Part shown: positions 49,462 to 54,120 of the stretch, piece by piece
How positions within the stretch are numbered: position 1 is the stretch's first letter
How the letters are laid out: every line of letters begins with the position of its first letter
Notes under the pieces: model-generated
What the model was told of the DNA's origin: nothing
Seen by the model: only the letters and a program-made list of their open reading frames with translations
Database searches by the model: none
Assembly (NCBI GenBank): GCA_009731375.1
Contig: BJOX01000051.1
Span: forward strand, 436,675-490,794
Reading direction: 5' to 3'
Length of the DNA stretch: 54,120 nt
Source of the DNA: Paulinella micropora
Taxonomy: Eukaryota; Cercozoa; Imbricatea; Euglyphida
Made by a program: the position numbers and the translations under genes

Positions 49462-50877
49462 TTATTCATCGTCATTGTCGTCGTCAAAAGTCCATTCATT
49501 ATCGCCGTAAATAACCTTCCATTGATTTTTACATTCTTCTAAGGTTGGTAAATCTACATATCTAATTCTTATACCTTCTTCCATTGTCTTCTTCTTTTCT
49601 ACCACATTTGACATCAGTTTTCTTAAATAGTCCAGAAACTGACCCGTGAAGTGTGCGGATCATTCGCGTTTGCTTTATACACATCATACAATGCTTCTTT
49701 TGAAACCTCTTTACCAAAATGAATTTCTGGGAACTCTTTTGTAATATATCCCAAGTTCAAGCAATCCAACCACCACTTTCTCAACTTTGAAAGGGATTTC
49801 ACTTTTTGTTCTCGCAGTCCCTTTGTAATAATCGTTTCGCGATCGTTAAAATCGCTGAGGTCTCTTTCAAGAAACTTCGCCAGTCGTTGCCTGTCAATAG
49901 ATCTAATATCTGTAATTACTTTTCTTTTCTCGTCTGGTTTCATAAGTGCCAGTTCGTCGGAAACATCAAGGACTAGCCATCGTTGCTCTGTGGTGCCCGC
50001 TGGCACTACCCATTCTTCGTTTGAAGCAAGGACCAAGAATAACATATTTTCTAATGTTAGATTTGGTAAATATTTTTGTTTAAGAGTGAGTGTGTTTTCT
50101 GATACAAGTTTCTTAATTGTCCCCGCTCGTTCTTTATCACCACCCCAGACCATTTCATCCATAAATACTACAATTGCTTTTGCTAGTTGGGCATTGAAAT
50201 CGCCTAATATTTCTTTAACATCGGATGGCTGGAAGTAATAATCGGCACCTATTATGTCATTGAATATTTCAAGAATAATTCCTTTTGCTGCTCGTTCAGT
50301 GCTTGTCAAAACTAATGATAAATGTAGTTTTTGCCACGGCTTTTGGTAAATGCTCGCGAACATATCAAGCACCTTTTTATATATATCTTGTCTTCCTCCA
50401 CACCATCTGTTTAAGATATGTTGGAAGAATGCTTCACTTTTTTCTTCTTCCGCTGTGAATGATTTCACATCTTCTAATGTATCCGCTGGAATTTCAAAGC
50501 CTTTAAACAAGTTATAAAACCCTTGTTTGTCGTCTTAAAATGATTCCATTGCTGATTCCGTCTTGTAGCGGAACACCTGCTTACCTTTGGAATCAACATA
50601 TTCTTCAATTATGGTTGGCTTTGCTAAGTTAGCAAAAGTGTATGATTTATTCATCCAAGCCAAAGCAGTATCTATCGACTCTGTGAATTTTTCCAAATTA
50701 TTACATTCGTCGGCAAGTCGTCGTAAATCTTCAATCGTATTGATATTGCGGACGACGGGGGGCGATAGTTCGTGAATTTTTATACCTTTACCCTCGCAAT
50801 TACTATCGTGGCAATAGAAATATAACCCATCTCTTCTCCATACCACATAGCAATGGTCGCTGTTAAAATATTATTGG
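49462..50877 (-). pseudogene. Primase-helicase (SF3, DUF5906-like), N-terminus lost, frameshifted
   Basis: Three frames join: YVVWRRDGLYFYCHDSNCEG (a zinc-ribbon-like piece), then the helicase from FKGFEIPADTLEDVKSF, then LDYLRKLMSNVVEKKKTMEE to the stop at 49462. Helicase motifs: Walker B IVVFMDEMVWGGD, motif C LFLVLASNEEWVVP, and TEQRWLVLDVSDE. The Walker A position reads LTSTERAAKGIILEI, lacking the usual GxxGxGK glycines. Upstream of 50877 the frame stops at once, and no primase catalytic domain is visible. In an intact virus this protein unwinds and primes viral DNA. Confidence 0.75.
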
Positions 50878-50884
50878 GAAAAAT

Positions 50885-50904
50885 TTTACCTTGAGCAAGG
50901 TAAA
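50885..50904. repeat. Hairpin at the PLV truncation point
   Basis: TTTACCTTG-AG-CAAGGTAAA: 9-bp arms around two bases, within 30 bp of where the primase frame ends. Its half-sites resemble the AAGGTA/TACCTT of the palindrome arrays. It may be the end of an inserted element. Confidence 0.5.
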
Positions 50905-51189
50905 GTTTGGTGGGTCACCGATCACAACCAAATATTAAGTTAGATGGAAGTGTCGATTATTACTCAATTTAAACACTATAATTATTAATTCATTAAAATA
51001 AGATTATATTACTGACTTGTTTATTAAAGTTAAAGTTGAAATTGACAGTTATTAGTATTGAACTCCAAGACTAGCCTTAGTTTTGAATTTTTCAATCAGA
51101 AATGAGGTTTCATGTACTTTTTTAAATAATTATTAATTTGAACAACCGGATGTTGATAATTATGATAAGACAATTAAAACTAACAAGAA
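50905..51189. other. A+T-rich stretch without genes
   Basis: Between the truncated primase and the DUF7869-type gene end. TTAAAGTTAAAGTTGAAATT near 51026 is locally repetitive. I see nothing else. Confidence 0.4.
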
Positions 51190-54002
51190 TCAATTATTTT
51201 TTCTTACTTTTTTCAAAACTGGGATTAGGAACGGAATTTTGTCTTGTCGTAGGTCTGGTCGAGAAATAACTTTTCGCTTGGCTGTAATCGGTCCTTCATT
51301 TGGTAAATTCGAGGTCGCGATGGCTGTTGGGGCAGGATGGGAATCTGCAGGTGTCGATTTGGAAGCAGGAGTTGAGTTTTCCGATTGAGAGAAAGCTTCT
51401 TTCAGTTGGTGGTATTTGTGGGCAAGTACACGTCGTTTTTGTTCCTCCTCACTTACTCTAGCTTCCAATATTTTCTTCTGTTCTGTCAGTTTACGCTCAA
51501 ATTCATGTTCCCTACTCTCAAATTCCTGTTGCAAAGCTTCCTGCTTCGAAGCGAGTGCGAGCATGCTAGCATGCATCCCTTCGACAACCTTCTCAAGTTG
51601 AGACTCCCGGACAGTGGCTGAAACAGGCAAACACTCAGGGTCAGCGCTTTGGTTTTCAGATTGATCGTTTGTTCGGATGTTTTTGAATGTTTTTGTAGAA
51701 GAAGGAATGAGCTTCATGTGCAGTCGGCCACCGTCATCCGCTGCCAGCATGCTTTTGTACGCTTCATCCGCAACAGTAATACGTTGGTCCGCAGCTTCAA
51801 TCAAATTCAGGGGAGGGAGTGAAGACGCCTCCACAACACAAATGTCGACTGTCAAAGCACCTATTTTGAGCTGCCCTGGCCTGCCAACCATGCCGGCTTC
51901 GTGCTCACCAATTAAGCGAACGCCATCATCTTTTCCCCCAGTGGCTAGAAAATTTTCTATCCGTTCTCTTCGATCCTCTCCCTTTATGAGTAAGGGATGT
52001 CGCAAAAGTTTCTTCAGAGTCTTCTTCACATTGTCTGGTAAAATATCCAGGGTCGGAGGGGCTGGCTTGGGCATTCCTTGTGGGTTTGCATCCATAAAGG
52101 GAATCCATTCACCAAATTCTGCCAACTCATTTAGATATTTTTTCCCTCGAACCACAGGAAACCTGGAACCATCTGAACGGCGAGAATCAGACAACTGAAA
52201 TTCAAAATAACGACCTTCCATAGTTCGTTGAATTCCGAGCAAGTGAGGTTGAAAGAAAGATCGAAAGTCAAGAACTGATCTCAGATATATGAGTTGATTT
52301 GGCTTGGTAAGACCCTCCTTAGCGACTTTGAAAATATCAAACAAACAGACAATGTCAGATACCTTACATTTGTCCTTCACCGAACCAAAGACAGAGCTAT
52401 CTACTTCGTTACCAGTGTGCCCTACCGGTAAAAAAGTCAAGAAAACCTAATGTCACAGTTAGCATTCATTTCAATCAAGGCTGAGTCGATGTTACCTTTT
52501 TGAACAAAAGTAGAAGTAGTAACCAGCCTGCAAAAGAAAAAAGCCATTGATTCTTGTTTTCAGCCGCTGTGTTATCAACGTGTATATGCAATTCAGCTGA
52601 ACGGGAGGCCGCAAAATCAGAAGTCAGCTGCGCCCAGATCATAAAAAATAGTTGAGTGAGAACAAGATTTGCATCCTTGGTGAAATGAGAAAAATGCACA
52701 AAAAAGTATTTGATGTGATTCTCCTGAGAAATGGAGAAGTTGATCCCACCTCCAAAGTTAACTTCTAACTTACTTTTCCTGTCAAAGAGCTTTTTTGGAG
52801 GGTGGTGGCTGGGAATTCCCTGCTCCAAGGTAGTCTGATCAACAGCGATGCATGATTTCTTGTCTGGATGGCGCTCACAAAATGCCTTGTCCATAATATA
52901 CCAAGCATGATCTATGTCGACCATCTTGTCATGCAAATCCCGTGCCTCCATTGCAGATTTCTTCTTTTCTGGCGTCTCTGCAAACCAAATCATCGTATTT
53001 AGCTCTCCGCAGTCTGTACATCGCCCAAACTGGTCTTCACCTGGCAGATGAAGGTTATGAAAAGGATAGTCTGGATTCTCATGAACTGCATAAAACTCTG
53101 ACTCACTCGGAATGTCAGCTCCTGGATAATGCTTAGCAACCCATGGTACGAATCGATCTTCGTACATCTTTCTCCACTCGGTTCCATATGATAAGTGATA
53201 AATTGGTCTGCCAAGTTTATCTCTGGAGACGCGACTGCACAGCATCATGATATCAGAGAAAAACTTAGCACATAAGTCAAAAGAAGGCTTTTGTCGCTGC
53301 TTGCGGGAAGAAATGATTTCTGGTCCGAATCTTTCTCTTACACATTTTTTAAAATGTGGAAGAGATAAGCCGCCCTGTCCGTTACCATACACAAGACAAA
53401 AAGCTTCCTGGCAGACTTCGATAGGAGGGGAGTTAGGAAGGGAGAGATGAGGCTGCAAACGCTCGTCATGGTCTGAAAGCTTCTTGAAATCTCTAGCCAA
53501 CAGTTTCAAATAATCGTTTTGCGCAGCCCTGGAACCAAGTGCACAATAGCCACTGCGCAGCAACATGATCTGTGATGCATTGATCTGGGTCATGCACTTC
53601 CTGGTGCAACCACAACTTTTCAAAAGCGTATCTCTCACTCGCTTCTCGTCCTGAATAATTCGCTGCCCGGACATTGTGCAGTAATCATGGCCAAGATTTC
53701 TTGTCGTTCCATCATTTCCATAAGGTTTCCTTCTTAGGCTTTGTGTCGTTTTCTTAGGTCTTCGCGTGCGCCATCGTTTGTACTCTTGCAGTCTCTTGCA
53801 GTTGTCAAGTCTTCGCCATCGTCTGACTCGGAGTCCGTGCACACTTCAGAGGAGGAAATAACAGGAATGGTTGAATGATCAGGTTGTCCTTGTTTTAGAC
53901 TGGGTTCCTCTACTCCGGACTGCACTTCCTGATTGCGAGTAGGGCTTGGCTCCGAGTTGGCAAGAAAAGATGATACATTGCCCAAAAATCTTCCCAAGCA
54001 AC
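51190..54002 (-). CDS. Spliced DUF7869-like (transposon-associated) gene
   Basis: Exons about 54002-52496 and 52446-51190, with a 49-nt GT-AG intron (donor AAAAAG/GTAACA, acceptor CATTAG/GTTTTC) that joins LLLLLFKK in frame to VFLTFLPVGHTGNEVDS. An acceptor (TTTTCCAG) at 54003 suggests more exons to the right. Key segments: CGCTRKCMTQINASQIMLLR, QFGRCTDCGELN (zinc-like), LHIHVDNTAAENKNQWLFSF and LPVGHTGNEVDSSVFG. The VDN..AENKN and GHT...D motifs are those of DUF7869, an RNase-H-like domain I recall from repetitive genes in many eukaryotes. A coiled coil lies at the C-terminus. One frame shift near 53750. A nuclease/transposase role is inference. Confidence 0.65.
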
Positions 54003-54120
54003 CTGGAAAATTATAACAACAATGTTGATATGAGTATTAAGCGTTCAAACTAAGAAACAATATATTTTTGTGTTTGTGGTTCAGCGATATTGTACTTTGA
54101 TAAAGCACATGCTTATTTAG

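Larger units (their letters stand above)
31159..50878. mobile_element. Integrated Polinton-like virus with morphogenesis and replication genes
   Basis: About 19.7 kb of A+T-rich, intronless, tightly packed genes including MCP, penton, packaging ATPase, tyrosine recombinase, SF3 helicase-primase, DUF5754 and tail fibre, a typical PLV gene set. The left limit is set by the inverted repeat and the right limit by an abrupt stop of the primase reading frame at about 50878. Most long genes carry single-base frameshifts. No polB is visible. Confidence 0.85.

Overview
This window is a scaffold from a eukaryotic nuclear genome. It carries GT-AG spliced genes, Ty1/copia retrotransposon remains, a tRNA-derived SINE and very dense microsatellites, plus two stretches of A+T-rich, almost intron-free viral genes. 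I cannot name the host. The viral genes are of the kind found in Polinton-like viruses (PLVs) integrated in protist and algal genomes. Five runs of N mark assembly gaps at 3551-3560, 9203-9212, about 12967-12976, about 20587-21087 and about 29902-29911. Sequence duplicated on both sides of some of them suggests imperfect assembly.

Layout. (1) 1-6429: part of one PLV. It has a long tail-fibre-like gene with a C-terminal S74-type chaperone (cut by the window edge), a charged small protein, a DDE (rve) integrase and two small genes. (2) 6430-14040: gene-poor host DNA with microsatellites and a 12-bp minisatellite. (3) 14046-21560: a decayed copia retrotransposon on the minus strand, with zinc knuckle, protease, integrase, reverse transcriptase, RNase H and an LTR-like block. 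(4) 21600-30240: a host gene neighbourhood on the minus strand with a DOT1-like methyltransferase, a SET-domain exon and a chromodomain gene in at least nine exons. Its introns and intergenic spaces carry arrays of a self-complementary 16-mer, TCAAGGTATACCTTGA. (5) 31159-50878: a second, more complete PLV. It has a telomere-resolvase-like tyrosine recombinase, spike-like proteins, penton, double-jelly-roll major capsid protein, packaging ATPase, a large protein with a phospholipase A2-like motif, DUF5754, a second tail fibre and a primase-helicase cut off at its N-terminus. A ~180-bp-arm inverted repeat lies at its left edge. (6) 50880-54120: a spliced gene with a DUF7869-like region that abuts the truncated primase.

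The second PLV has an orderly morphogenesis block (42.4 to 35.4 kb, minus strand: PLA2 protein, ATPase, two small proteins, MCP, penton, small protein). Nearly every long gene in it carries one or more single-base frameshifts. Where the fibre can be compared with the uninterrupted copy at the left end, several of the breaks are shortened homopolymers. The frameshifts are therefore either decay of an old insertion or consensus errors, and I treat each broken gene as one locus.

The most interesting items are the pairing of a protelomerase-like recombinase with a large inverted repeat at the element edge, the palindrome arrays in host introns, the fibre module shared by two PLVs with different integration enzymes, the PLA2-like motif in a virion-module protein, and the run of chromatin-related genes.
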